Positions 1-13,355 are shown, counted from the stretch's first letter. The stretch is DNA of 64,000 bases from Moniliella sp. 'wahieum' (GCA_003971905.1 RSEE01000014.1:682001-746000), one strand, 5' to 3'. Made by a program: numbers and translations. The notes: generated by a model not told the origin, from the sequence alone.

Positions 1-43
1 CCGACTTGGGGGAGGGGGCAGCAATCGTAGCGGAGGGCGCCAT
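1..43 (-). CDS. start of a gene cut by the left edge
   Basis: An ATG on the minus strand opens a frame that begins MAPSATIAAPSPKS and runs off the window. A TATA-like box lies about 40-50 bp upstream, and the start context is reasonable. Only 14 residues are visible, Ala/Ser/Pro-rich, so no family can be named. It would be transcribed away from the rest of the window. Confidence 0.35.
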   Translation of the reverse strand, partial: MAPSATIAAPSPKS

Positions 44-677
44 TTCGTTGGTCAGAAGCAGCCGTAAAGCGGAGCAGAGTGGTGATTTTATACACGAACT
101 TTCCTGTACTTCATGGAGATAATCTGGCGGGATCGGTATGGTCCGTGCTACAAGCTCGTGCTAAGCGAGATGGACGAATAATATAGGAAAGCAAGGGAAT
201 AAGGAAGTGACTAACCCTAGAGTATATCAGTGTTGGTCAGATGGGTGCATGACACTGCGCTTGTGCCAGCCCGCATCAAACGGCCTTCACGATTGCGCCA
301 TCCCCAAAGATGTTGTGATCCGACAGCTATTATATGATTCTGGTCGACACGGTTTTGATGCAGTGAATTACCGGTATGCCCGCATGTTCGGCACTTCAAC
401 GTCGGCAACCGTTCCTTACGTGTCTATTGATTCCGATCGATGACGCGGATGACGAGATAGGCCTCACCTCGCTGGTCTTCAAGTGTCACTCGCACTTCGC
501 CTCACTTGTCACTTCTAGTCGCTCGCATTCCTATCTATACTACCGAGGAAGACAGCTTGGAGTCCATCAATGTGAAAAAGGTGCATTTTCACATGTACAT
601 AGCAGCAACATAACCGGATAATTCTTGTTAGCGGCTCGCAAGAAAGGATATGGGGCCCCACACTTGGAAGATCCCCC
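44..677. other. intergenic, no gene seen
   Basis: This spans the left-edge gene promoter and the 3' side of the dioxygenase gene. The short open frames here show no domain or coding character. Confidence 0.5.
84..92 (-). promoter_or_regulatory. TATA-like box
   Basis: The minus strand reads TATAAAATC about 45 bp before the ATG at position 43, a plausible core promoter element for the gene leaving the left edge. Confidence 0.35.
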
Positions 678-1980
678 TCACAAGTAGGTTTGGGCGAGAC
701 GCTGTTCAAGGTATTTGTCGGTCACAACTGGACCGTACTTCGGCTTCTCGCCCGGCGCGACACAGGTAGACAAAACTTCGACGCAAGTGTCTGGGTTGGG
801 GTTGGTGAAAAAGGGAATCGAGTAGCGGCGAGGGGTGTGGGTCGCTGCGGGGTCGTCCAGCGGAGGTGCTGTGACGCGGTGCACGGTCGAGACCAGCACA
901 TTGTTGGACCAACGCGAGAGCAGGTCTCCCACGTTGATCACAATCGTCCATCAATCGGCGGGGCATTCACCCACTCGCCCGTTTTGGGATCCCGCACTTG
1001 CAGTCCCGGCCCACCCTGGATGAGGAGCGTGAGCGACCCATAGTCGGTATGTGCCCCGCCCGATTCGTTTCACGAGTGTCCGCATCCACCACCTCCACCT
1101 CACTCACAGGAGTGGGAGGGTAATGGAGTAGGCGAAGAGTGTGCCACTCCTTGTCGCACTTTTTGTCAAAGAAGGTGGGGTCAAGCCCCAACCCGACAGC
1201 AATGGCACGAAGGACTTCAAGATGGAGCACGTCGAGCTCATGGCGGAGCTCCAGCATGGTGTTTCGGAACTCGGGGAGTTCTGCGTCGGTAGGCCAAAAG
1301 TTGGTAAACTCCGGATCAATCTCCCGTCCAATCTCGAGGCTCTCCTTGACGTCGGGCGCAGCCTGGCGCAACTTGGCAATCTCTGCCTCGTCCGTTACGT
1401 TCGTGACACGTTCCCGTCCGGTCGCCACGTACCCACGATTGGCCCGGGGAGCTTAAGTGGACAAAATGGTCAGCACACGGTCGTAGGCACCCGAATGAAG
1501 GGAGATGAGGGGAAGTGGAGAACATACAGCGCCATGCCAGCCGGTCTTTGATTTGTTGGTCCAACTCAAAGAACTTGGCAGATAGATCAAAGGCCCGATC
1601 AATCAGTTTTTGGTCGACACCATGATCAGACAAGTAGGCAAAGCCGGAATGTTTGAAGGCGTCTGTCAAATCTTTGGCCACTTGGCCTGTTCCGCCGCAT
1701 CGGTCGCTTTCAAAAAGCGGGCAAAGGGGATAACGGGGATGAGCGGTTCACTCTTGGTGGACTGTGCCAGGAAGCTCGTTTTTGAGGCAGAGAACGGCGA
1801 GAGGCGAGAAGTGTGGAGCGGCCGTTGCGGCACGAATGCGAGTGGGGCAAGGCGCGGTGCTGACAGTGAGTAGCTCGGGCGGGGCAAGGCGAACGAAAAG
1901 GGGGATCGGGTGGCCAGTGCATGGGCTGGGCGAGTAGCGGCCGGAGTGGAGCGTGCGATCAAGGGAGCCAGCATGGTCAC
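678..1980 (-). CDS. 2-oxoglutarate/Fe(II)-dependent dioxygenase (isopenicillin N synthase-like fold)
   Basis: Non-haem iron oxygenase of the IPNS/2OG-Fe(II) superfamily; substrate unknown. In order: an Arg/Ser/Ala-rich, acid-poor N-terminus of about 75 residues that resembles a mitochondrial presequence; the DIOX_N region ([10 protein letters not shown], then [14 protein letters not shown]); [16 protein letters not shown] after splicing; the iron-binding [10 protein letters not shown]; the second-half His in STVHRV; and RYSIPFF, which supplies the Arg-x-Ser pair for 2-oxoglutarate. A 76-bp intron (1452-1527, GTATGT...TTAAG) joins the exons in frame. The reading frame slips by one base at about 1672, 1060 and 945. 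Each slip looks like a single lost base (about 1672 and 945 in a G run), so sequence error is likelier than a broken gene. The start at 1980 is the first ATG before the presequence-like region. Confidence 0.8.
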
Positions 1981-2870
1981 GGCCGTGGAGTTGGAGGTGG
2001 GGAAGATGGCCGCTCAGATCGACTCAGAGTGCATACGAGAAGGACGGGCAACTGACGGGCAACTGTACTCGCGCCAAGCCAGGCCAAGCAAGCCGCCACA
2101 CAGCCCGCTGGAGGCGCCAGGAACATGGGGCGCCAGCGCAGACCAGCCCGCCTCGATAACGGCCCCTGGTCTTGGGGCTCGGCCTGGCACGGCGCCAGTT
2201 GCATTATCAGTACCGAAGTTCCCGGCTGTACCGCCCCTCCCGTCTTGGCTGAAGGTTGAATAATGTTAGCGTGAACAATTCTGCCATTTCAACGTTTTCA
2301 ACTTGCATACTTCCTGTTCGAGCTGCCGAAAATCCCTCAACTTGAACGTGAGAAGCCTGTCTCCCCACTTGCACCGATAACGGACATACCCCACATCTGC
2401 ATATGGTGCCTGCCATAGCAAGCCACGCCTAACACCTCCAAGGGGGCGTTGAACGTGGTGAACGAGGAGGTTGAAATGCTAGCGTTTCAACCTTCAAGCT
2501 TCAACGTTCAACTGATGAAGTGTGCCTTGGGGAGCTGTCGGCTACACGCCAAGATGCGAGCACTCTAAAGTACGAATGTAAATGTATGAGAGTGCACGAA
2601 GACAGGTACTCAGGATGCTGACACATTCAAATGGTGCGCTTTCAAGGCAGGAAAGTGCTCGCTAGACAGTGGACAAGAAACTCAAACAGAAAGAAGCGCC
2701 CACACCATGGGGCAGGACACCATTTTGTCGCAAAAACGTGTCTATGACCAAAGTCATCTTCCATCAACTTGAATGGTGGCTCAAAAGATGGCCAAGCAAA
2801 CAATCAGCACTACTGGGCAGTGCAACGGTCGAGAGTGCACGACCAAAGGAGGGTGTCCTATCAAAGCAAA
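1981..2870. other. intergenic, upstream of the dioxygenase
   Basis: No gene is supported. It holds the promoter side of the dioxygenase, the 3' side of the WW-domain gene, scattered TTGAA/TTCAA words and the heptamer array at 2486-2513. Confidence 0.45.
2486..2513. repeat. heptamer array, TTCAA-NN x4
   Basis: Four consecutive 7-bp units share TTCAA and differ in the last two bases (CC, GC, CG, CT). The pentamer is kept while the dinucleotide varies. Confidence 0.7.
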
Positions 2871-3816
2871 AGAGCACCCAGAATAGCGCCACCAACAATC
2901 CCGCCAACGATTGCCCCATTGTTGTTCTGCGTACCACCATGGGCTGGCCATTGCCAGAGCGGATGCACTTCAAATGGGGATCTGAATCAAGTATACGAAT
3001 TGGTCGGGTACGCCGGGCGGTGGTGTGTGGGGGCAGTACAACCACATCCTTACCATCTGCATCGCGTTGTAGAAAGATGGGCCGGCCCGTGCGGGTGACC
3101 TCAGAAATGCGCGACTCAAACGGGCCCGAGCCTGAGCGAAAGTCTCGCCTGCTGGCTTGCCCGGCCTTGCGTTCTTTGGAATCCAACCTGCGCTTTGGAT
3201 CGACGATGAGGCACAGACGATTGTTCCCGGTGCGTAACGCATCCTGAGCTTTAATCACCTCGGAGGCGGCGAAGCCAAGGAAGTGTCAACTCCCTGACTG
3301 TGCATCCGCTGTATGGTATTTTCCCACTTGGTCACCTTCCGTTGCTCAGGGCTGAGCGAAGCAAGATACTGTGGATCCAAGTAGGGGTGCACCCATGTGC
3401 TGCGACCCGCCCCGTTGTTGGCACGTTGGTCGACATAAAACGGATGTCCGCAGTTGGAGTCGAATTGGCGGATCCAACCAGGCGGAAGCGGTCGCTGGTC
3501 CTCTCCGGGAGCAGGGGAAGACAAAAAGGAAGCCGAGCTTGGGCCAGCATTTGCGGGGGGCAGTAGCGGTGGCGATGTGGGAAGATGGGCCTACTGTCGG
3601 AGGGGGACCGTGGGCAGGATGGAAGCCTGGTAAGGGCGGTGGGTTACCGTGGGAACTATGGGCTGGATGGAAGTCTGGTAAGGGCGGTGGGACAATGCCG
3701 GCGGGAGCGCTCTGCGAAGGAGTGACACCAAGCGCCTCTTCGTACGAGGGAGGGAGGTCACTGGGCGGGGGGGCACGTGTGGTGCCGGCGGCAGGGGCTG
3801 GACCGGAGGTGCCCAT
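2871..3816 (-). CDS. WW-domain protein with PPxY motif and C-terminal glycine zipper
   Basis: Likely an adaptor that binds proline-rich ligands. From MGTSGPAPAAG it runs through a Pro-rich region containing PPSYEEA (a PPxY motif), then a WW domain (LPPGWIRQFDSN...FYVDQRANN...STWVHP), then QYLASLSPEQRKVTKWENTI. A basic middle region follows, and the protein ends in GAIVGGIVGGAILGALLL, a glycine-zipper membrane-type segment just before a TGA at 2871. The frame slips at about 3575 and 3270, and again or at an intron near 3060, where a GTAAGG...TTCAG intron-like segment can be seen. The C-terminal joining is therefore approximate. The family is recognised from the WW domain only; the target is unknown. 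Neighbouring SEC5 is divergent. Confidence 0.6.
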
Positions 3817-4340
3817 GGCGGTGGGGATAGGACAGAGGGTTTGAGCGGGGCAGAGGTGGCTGTGCTCTTGACAGCCACCCACCCACCACCTCATGCGATC
3901 GGGCGTCAGACATCAGGCCTCAGGCGTCCGATGACCCTCAGAGGCGTCAGGCTCATGCAGGTGTGCGCTCCGGCTAAGCTTTCCGGCCGAGACGCTTGCT
4001 TGCGAAGGGTGGATGAGCTCTTGACTTGTAAGCTTGACGCTTGAATGGCCTCCTGATTGGGTTCTGAGGCTCCCGAATGATTATCATCACGTGATGGGGG
4101 GGCATCCTATCAGCTAGCGATTCTCACGGTCCTCTTAGCTAATCAGATAAATCGTCTTATCACATGAGACGTGGGTCATCACATGTCCCATGCCCTGATC
4201 ATGTGATCATCGCTCATCGATCACCCTAGCATCCCCTACCCCACAGGCCTAGGAGGCATGACGCATTACATAAGCGGCCATCGCCCGCTCAGCTCCACAT
4301 GTGCCCCTCCCTAGACGCGCTGCTCATCGCTCCAGCCGCC
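3817..4340. other. divergent promoter, WW-domain gene / SEC5
   Basis: 524 bp between divergent start codons. It contains AGGCCTC- and AGGCGTC-type words at 3916-3929 and several CACGTGA/CACATGA words (around 4088, 4161, 4175). No gene is seen. Confidence 0.4.
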
Positions 4341-7267
4341 ATGGACGCTGTGGACGAGAGCACGCTGTGGCCACCTACCAGCTCCACTCGCCCGACCCCA
4401 TCCGGTGGGAGGAGTGGGACGCAGACAACGGCGACGCCGACCAGGCCGCCAGCTGGGACAACGAGGCAGATCCGCTGGGCTTGCTGCCCAAGCTGCCGTC
4501 GTCCAAGCAGTTTGACCCAGCCGTCCGCTCCACACTCAGCTCTACTCCAAGAGCTTCGATCCCAAGGCCTTTCTCACCCATGCGTACCCCGACCTGACCT
4601 TTGGCGACCTTACCCATGGCCTTGCCCACCTGCGCTCCAACATCGAGCAGCGTTCCGAGGCGCTCAAGGTGCTTGTCCAGGACAACTTCGATCGCTTTGT
4701 CGCTGTCAAGGCGACCAACGACGGTGTGTTCCGCGAGATGGGGAGCATGCCAACGGCCCTCTTCGTCCCGAGGCCGACTATGGCACAGCCAATCTGAGCA
4801 AGACTCTCATTTCGGCTTATGCCAAGGCCGACCAGGTGTTCCCCCGTTTTGACCAACAACCTCAAGGCAACTAAGCTGCGCTCCACGCTGGGCGTCTTTG
4901 AACGCTCCAAGTTTTTCTTCAATCTTCCTGCTTCCATCAAGGACAGCGTCGACGCAGGAAAGTATGATGTGGCCCTCAAGGACTACCGCAAGGGCAAGTA
5001 CCTCATGTCCACCCGCCCGGGAAAACTCTTGGCGCTGCCTTCCTTGTCAGCCAATGCGGATGCGCCTGATGCGCCCACCCAACCTGGATCGCGCCTGCAA
5101 GCCCAACAGAAGCGTGTGTTTGACAATGTTTGGGGAGCAGTCGAGCGGGTGATGTCTGAGATGGAGCAACGCCTCTTTAGCCAACTTAAGGACCCACTCC
5201 GCAACATGGACGAGCAAATCAAGACGATCGAGTAAGTAGTGTTCCGATGGAAGAGCTGATAATGGCTAACTCAGACGCACCCTTGCAGGTTCCTCCTTGA
5301 ACTGGAAACTGCCCAAGACCCTGTCCTTGTCTTTCTGGAATCGCAGCGGATCCATGTCCGCACCCACATTACCAAGACCTACGACCACTGCACCTCCAAG
5401 ATCGACGCGACTCGGGCTGAAATGGCAGGCGACCGGGTCCGCGGCAACGATGTCAAGACGGGGCCAAGACCTGGCAGCCTGTCTCCGCGAGCTGCGGAGC
5501 GCAGAGCCGAAGTTTGAACGCCGTTGGGTGGGGCGGCGTGGGTAGAAATCCAGCACTTTGTACGGGCCATGTGCAATGTTCTGCTCCGCCACCTGCCTGC
5601 GGCGGCACGGGTGCTGAAACAATACACTTCGGGCACCTTTTTCCAACGCGGTTCCACCTCCACAGGTGTCAATGCGCGTGTCGCCGCCCGGGGTGGCGTG
5701 GCAGAAGGAATCCGTCTCCGAGTTTTGCTCGCTGATGTCGCACTTTTTCGTGCTGTCGGATGTTGTTCCCCCTGAAGGTTCTTCTATGGGGCCGCTGCCC
5801 GATTGGGTTCCAGAGGGCGGTCGTGCTTTACTGCTGGGGTTTTTATGCGCTCCACGTTGGATGAGCTGGACGAAAACAGTCACGGAATTGGAAACCATCG
5901 TTCCTTCCGAGGGGGGTGGAGAGCAGCTGAGCAACCTGCTGCGTAACATGCGTTTCCGCTTTACGGATGTCATCTGCACGTTGTATCTCAATGATGCACG
6001 CATTCTCCACGTATGGAGGACTGGACACCCGATAATCAGCCCACGGCAGCCGAAGCAGGCACCACAATGTACATGCGCGATTTGGCTTCCGCACACCGGA
6101 CCGCCGCCCGACTTGCCGTGATGGTAGCCGGCGGGAAGGAGATGGCGAGTGGGGGTTCGAGCAAGTCAGTCACCACGGAGCGCGCGCTGCGGATTCGGGC
6201 TGCGTTTACGGATGCCATGCGTGCCTCCTTGGATGGGATCAAATCATCACAACAGAGCAGTACGATCCGTCTGATTCGGAGGTCGGAATTATCTCGTGCC
6301 GTGCCTGGGTCGGCGGTGACGATCGATGTGAGCTCGGCGGACACGCGTCTACTTTGTCGGTACTGAACGTGCAATACGTCAAAGAGCGCCTTTTGCCTGC
6401 CCTCCTTTGCCGAGGTGGGAGCTGCGCTGCCGGTGAGCTTGAGCGAGAGGGGCGAACGCTTCGCTCGCGTGCATCAGCAGTGGACTCGTCTTGTTGAGCA
6501 GTACGTAAATACGTGGGTGCTCCGATTTTCACCCTCATGCGCGACGGGATTCTCAATTCGGACTTGGACTGGTGTGCGATTCCGCCACCCAAGGGAGTGC
6601 GTCCCTACATCTACGATGCTTTGCTCGCCATGGTCGAGGTCCACGCTCATGTCCGTACCGTCACTGCTGCCGGTACGCGGTCCGGAACAGTGACCGAGCC
6701 AGCGCCATCCCAAGGTCTGGTAGAACGCAGTTGGCCGCGTTGACTGACAGCCTGGTCAGCGCCATTGGCTGCATTCCAACAGATCCCGCTTTTGGCAGGG
6801 GGCATGTTGCAGGCCACGTTGGAGATCGAGTTTCTGCACCAGACCATGGGTGCATGCGTGACGGCGACCGCGGAAGCCAAGCTGAAGCAACTGTATGATA
6901 TGATCAGCGAGCGGTATCGGCGCAAATCGCCCGACGAACAAGCCAAGCTCCAAACGAATTGGCCACCGTTCGACGCACCCTGGTAGCCTCTCGCAAAACC
7001 ACCGCGCTCCAGTCCCTGTTCCGTCGCCCGTACGAGCGGCGAGAGCAAGAGCAGCAGTTCTCGCCCCGCTACCGCTCTACCTCGCGCACCGTCTCGGAAA
7101 CTGGCAAGGTGCGACCGAGAGAATCCGAGCGCGACCGTCCGTCCACCAGCACCAGCCTTTCCTCCCGCCCTTCCGGAGCTGAGGCAGAGGAGCGCCCCCG
7201 TCCTCGCCCGTCCCGCCCCGCCGCTCCTGCGCGCAGCCGCTCTCGCACAGACCATCTCGATGTATAA
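4341..7267 (+). CDS. SEC5: exocyst complex subunit SEC5 (EXOC2)
   Basis: Subunit of the exocyst, which tethers secretory vesicles to the plasma membrane. Recognised from TYQLHSPDPIRWEEWD near the start, a long helical core with LKATKLRSTLGVFERSKFFF, DYRKGKYLMSTRPGKLL and QQKRVFDNVWGAVERVMSEM, then FLLELETAQDPVLVFLESQR after an intron (5232-5288). The distal part has EDWTPDNQP...TTMYMRDLASAHRTA and ATLEIEFLHQTMGACVTA. The C-terminus is a disordered Arg/Ser/Pro tail ending RSRSRTDHLDV. The ATG at 4341 has a strong context (GCCGCCATGG). At least five frame changes occur, beginning with a missing G in the GG after codon 10. As in neighbouring conserved genes, I read these as sequence errors. Length after correction would be about 950 residues. 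Confidence 0.85.
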
Positions 7268-8648
<1,381 letters not shown>

Positions 8649-9061
8649 GCCTTGCTCACCGCACAATTGCATATTCCCCACCTATGAGCCGGACTAGTAA
8701 CACTGTAGATTCATACCGCAACAACAGGCCTTATCGTTGAGGCCCAGGTGAGCCAAGAGCGGCTCACTCTTTGACCGTTGGTCGCTTTTGCTAGGTGATT
8801 GCCTCGGTCGATCGGGCTTGCAGTGTAGCGCAGAGGTGTCCATGTTATACGTAAGCTCAGCGTCACTTGTCGGGACGATGCTGGTTGAATCATGAGGCAT
8901 GGTCGATGACCCTCTATCATTGTATCAGGGCTCGCGCATCTCATCTTCTAACCATCATCTTCAGTCCTCATCTATGCTCATCTTTCTTTCCGCCTTTCCC
9001 TATCGCCCTATCCCACTTGCGGCTCTTCGTACGTCTACTCACCGACGTATCCGTTGCTCTC
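8649..9061. other. UBC4 3' flank
   Basis: Transcription terminator side of UBC4, with a pyrimidine-rich stretch around 8940-9060. No gene is seen. Confidence 0.4.
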
Positions 9062-9513
9062 CTATCCGCCCCTTAGCGGTGAGTCTGAAAGATGAAATGA
9101 GTGTGGGCGGGGAAAGGCCCAGGGCACCGTTGACTTTGAAGATGAGTTTCGTTTCTCCAACAAAAGGAAGAAGAGACGAGCGGGACGAATTTCGCCTTCA
9201 GTAACCTGCTCGTACCTCGTTTCCTCAAACCAGAGGATGCACATTTGCCACAAGGCATCACTGTAGTATAGGCACTCCTCTTTGTTTCTTTCTTGGGCAT
9301 GGCGAGATTATTGTAATGCACCGCCGTGCGTAACCCTTCTTGGCTCTGCTGGCCATAAAAGATGGCAACCCCGACTCTATCCTGGGTCAGGCTCATTACG
9401 TCTGTACGATGTGCAAAGCCATGCCGGTCCTCGACCCTCCTAACCTCCAGAATGCGTAAATGGAATGGAAGCAAATGCCTCGACTCCAAAAATTCATATT
9501 TTTTGGCACTCAC
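9062..9513 (-). CDS. unrecognised coding fragment
   Basis: The minus strand carries protein-like sequence: HYNNLAMPKKETKRSAY, then (after a one-base frame change) SDALWQMCILWFEETRYEQ and EGEIRPARLFFLLLEKRN. Composition suggests a real exon or remnant. No start, no domain and no family could be assigned. It could be a gene with sequence errors, a pseudogene or chance. Confidence 0.25.
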
Positions 9514-9897
9514 AACTCACACCTTTCGCCTTGGAATTGTAAGGCTTGCGTCTATATCATTTCACCGGGTGTCCATCCCTCCTCTTTATAGGTGCACACA
9601 TACGTCTCGAACCTGTTTTTCGAAACCTTGTAACCCTCGCAGTCAGGTCCAATAAAGTCCAAGGAACACTGGCGTGAACATAGGAGGGTCGCGAGTAGTG
9701 CTTTGCTATATAGTCGTCCGGCAGAGCCAGGTAGCATCCGAGAATGAGGTTGCAGGTTTAGAGGGACCCGACGTAAAAGCGGGCAGCTCGGATGGGCGAG
9801 GAAAGGATGAGCGAGTTGATCGAAAAGGCGGTTCTTCTAGAGTGGAGTTCCAGGAAGAAGGAGAAGTAAGAAGAAGGTGGGCAGGGATCGTCAGCGG
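9514..9897. other. no gene seen
   Basis: 3' flank of the large unknown gene on the minus strand. No supported feature. Confidence 0.4.
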
Positions 9898-12031
9898 TTA
9901 CTGATACCTCGCGGATGAGCCTAGCAAAGCTTGTTGCTGAAGGCGATGTGCAGTCTCATGGTTGAAGCTCCACATCTTGTTGGAGAAGATTAGCTTCTCC
10001 ATGGAATCACGGTCCTGTACTCTCTGAACCGTGAGATTGACATCTTTCAGCTCACGGTAAAGGTATCGACCCCTGCCTAATAGGTACTGTGGATCATTGT
10101 AATGAGCTCTCTGGTTAGCGTCCTCAGTATATGGTAGTTCGATATTGATGGGCTAGACGTACTCGTTTGATACGAAGCAGGGCGTTAAAGTTCTCAAAGC
10201 CCTGCCAATCTCTTGGGGTGTGATGGTATTAAAAGCTTCCTCTAGGTGAGCGAGTACAGTATTTGCCTTGATGTACCCGTTATTGGGGGGAGCCTTGCGT
10301 TCCTTCTTGGCCATATGAAGCCGTGGATGGGGAATTTCTTCAGGGGGAACATTGTTGCCACGGTTTGAGGCAATGGATGGGTTACGAACACGGTGGCCAG
10401 ACTGCTCCATGGGCACCACATGTGGACGTATTGGAGGTGTCCTGTGCCCATCTCTGGGACGTAGAGGCAGCGTAGAAGGCGCAGGATTGGCAGTATGCCG
10501 GTTTCCGACTTGGGGCCTGGTACGCTCCCGACTGCCAATTCCATGAGCTTGGGGTTGGATATTGTCGGGATAGCGTCTATCCCGTGCATATGCATAAGGG
10601 GAGGTACGGGTGGTACCTATATGCCGAGTACGCCGTCCGTTGTCGCGGGTGCGTGTCTGATTGGTAGGCCGCCCACGTACAGGAACATCCTCACCATGAG
10701 GATCATCACTTGATGGTAAGTGTCTGTCTTGGCCCCTTGCGGGTCCGGAGTATTTAACATTGCACGGCCATGACGGGGTAGCAGTTGATCATGAGGTTCT
10801 TGTTCTCGGTCCGTACACTCATCACGGTTAGTCGACGGCCTACCCTCACTCCTACCCTCATCGTCGGTCTCATGATGGGCTAGAGGACAAATGTCAGTCA
10901 CGATAATGCATCTTTTAAACAGAAAATGACACAAAGTGTGAATGTTAGCTTACCTTCATGTAATTGTTGGCGTGCTGGTCTGTCAACGACTGGATTCACG
11001 GGCGCCTCCCCCCGTGGAACAGCAACGACCTCTTCTTCTTCGTCATTCGTGTGTCCATCCTCATGTACAGGCATGCTGGGCCTCCGCACACGAGTGGAGT
11101 ACGTGACACGCCGACGCTCAAAGAAGGAGCTGATGATAATGTTCATTTGGCGCTCCATACCGGCCACGCTCCAGAACTTGTAGAACTCCAAAAACAGCTT
11201 TTTCTTTGCACCTTCCATGGCAGCTCGCGTGGCATCACTCGTGTTGCGAGATTGCACAAAGCGAAGCCCCGCATAATTAGTGGTTACGGCTCCATTTTCT
11301 CTTGCGCGCATGAGATCTTGCCTGAGGTGGTAACGAGCCTTCTCAAAATACGTGTGGTCCATCACGTCAAGGACATGGTCGTAATCGCGATTGTCGTGGG
11401 TCTCGTCATATTGAATTGGTTCCGGGTGTCCTGGAAGGTGGATGATGAAACCAAATTCCAGCATGATCTGAACGAAAGCACGGAGCTTGGCTGTTCCGGA
11501 AGGCCTGCGACTCTCATCGAGGGAAGTGCGGTTAAGCCCCTTACTCTTTCTCTCAACCGCGCGATTTTTTTGGCGTTCTGGTCAAGAGGTGCATCCACTT
11601 GAATGCCAAATGGCATATGACTACCGGTAGCACGAACCAAGGGTTGAACAGGATTGTTTGCTGTACGTTGACGAGTAATGGCATTGTCTGCAAGAGGTTG
11701 GTCATAGATGTTGTGTAAGTTGTGGCGCTGGTTGGAAAGTTGAGAAGAACGAGCGTGGGCCCTATGTTGGATCAATGTACGACGCGAGACAACATCGCCT
11801 TTACAGCGGGAACACCCACATGGGGCGTAGTCTCTGCGGTCAATGAGTGGCACCACAGATCCCTCGGTCGGGTTTTTGGATGTGTAGCGGAACCCCACTT
11901 CTTAAAATGTTCTCTGGCAGTTTCCTTGGTGCAGTGACGGGACCCTTGCAGAAGGAACAATCACAAAGCACCAAAGGCGATGAGCGCTCACTGGATGGAC
12001 CGGACCTCTGCTCGAGTGGATAACGGGCCAT
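9898..12031 (-). CDS. unknown protein with two CxCxxCKG motifs
   Basis: A gene of about 660 residues that I do not recognise. From MARYPLEQRSGP it has CDCSFCKGPV, then, about 50 residues on, CGCSRCKGDVVSRRTLIQHR. Such paired zinc-knuckle-like motifs also occur at the N-terminus of proteins near basidiomycete Plavaka/CACTA-type elements (general knowledge, not a database match). A central helical part follows (LEFGFIIHLPGH, TYFEKARYHLRQDLMRARENG, FLEFYKFWSVAGMERQMN), then a long polar disordered region, and a C-terminal part with LHMAKKERKAPPNNGYIKAN and YLYRELKDVNLTVQRVQDRD. Introns at 10880-10953 and 10109-10162 splice cleanly in phase. Frame changes lie near 11880, 11480 and 10790. No transposase domain or terminal repeats were seen. 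Confidence 0.55.
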
Positions 12032-12080
12032 CGTGTTGATGAGACGACGATATGATCTGGCGGGTCCTGACGCCCTTGCG

Positions 12081-12704
12081 ATGGAATTTTGCAACAGTGT
12101 GGTGGTGGTGGTAGCGGGTATAGAGGAGAAGCCAAGTAACAACGCCTATCGTGACATTTCCTTTTGATCCAGCCGCCAGGAGAGGTTGCTCCCGCGGATG
12201 TGACTGGGGCATTAATAGGACTTGGGTGGGTCAAAGGCTTCGCCCCTGATGAGGCCTTACAATTAATAACAGAAGACCCTAGAGCTGGTCCATCCTATAC
12301 TCGGGCCGCCCAGAGTAGCTCAAGACGTAGAAGGTAAGGTTCCCACCCCCTGCAGGTGGTGTGGCTGTTGAGCCAGGGTGGCTCGTGCGTTGGTCAAAGT
12401 CCCTTCAGTTCCTCCTCAGACCTAGGTGTTCCGTTATCTTCTCTCTCCTGTTTTTCCTTGTTTTCCGCAGCCTTTAGCCCCTGGTGGCGACTCGCTGCTT
12501 GATGCGCGATGTTCCTCTGTAGGCGTTGGTGGTTGGCTTGGACCACACACTCCACCAGTGGGATTGCATCGCCCTAGAGGACCATCAGGGCTCCAGGTCT
12601 CATTCAGTGGTGGCGGCGGCAGAGAGGCTCTGGTTAGTGTGGCTGCGCAAGAACTTATTCTATGCGCACTAAAACGAAAGAGAGATGAAGTAAGGCATCT
12701 GTAA
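12081..12704 (+). CDS. small unknown gene, divergent from the CxCxxCKG gene
   Basis: Starts 49 bp from the divergent gene. Coding character is visible in GALIGLGWVKGFAPDEALQL followed by RAGPSYTRAAQSSSRRRR, and in a last exon after TTTTCCGCAG (ends at 12472) encoding HTPPVGLHRPRGPSGLQ and ending KRKRDEVRHL. Joining of the exons is uncertain, and the first exon may be wrong. No domain is recognised. The head-to-head arrangement suggests joint regulation with the minus-strand gene. Confidence 0.3.
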
Positions 12705-13355
12705 GAGCGGAGGAACCCAAGGATTTGGGTGTAGAACCTCTGTGGAAATGCAGCAGAGCAATGCAATGGCGGTGGTGGTGGTTAAACGTTAAGGGATAAG
12801 GTCTAAGCCTTATATACTTCACCTAGAGGAGACAGGGGTTAGAACAAGCCGGAGTATACAAGTGGAGGCTTCGGAGGTTGAAAAATAAGGGGCAAAGGAT
12901 GATAATCGAGATAAGGCGCCTTGGCCTATGTAGGGACCGCCGGTCGCAACAGTTCAACACATCGTATCAACACACGGCGCAACCCTCTCCTCACACTGAA
13001 GACGCGGCCGTGGTGGTCCTCTGGGTTGTCCAACAAGCCCGATCGGACTGTGGGCAACGAAGCCTGTTGTGGATGCACATGTTGGGGACTACCTGACTTG
13101 TTAATAGCACAGACTTCATGTTGAGATGTGTGAGAAGCTGTATAGGGAGATGGGAATGGACTGGAATGGGCTGGAATGGCACGTTGCCTTTAAGCCAGCC
13201 CCACACAACACCTGCAACCCTTTTAACGAGCGCTCAGATAGATGGATTGATGCAGGTGATGCGTGTTTTTGTCAGGGGCTGGAGGGATCTCGATCCGGTT
13301 GATCATGCAAGTTGGGGCACGTGCCCTGCATGGCGATATGCGTGCGTGGCCAGCG

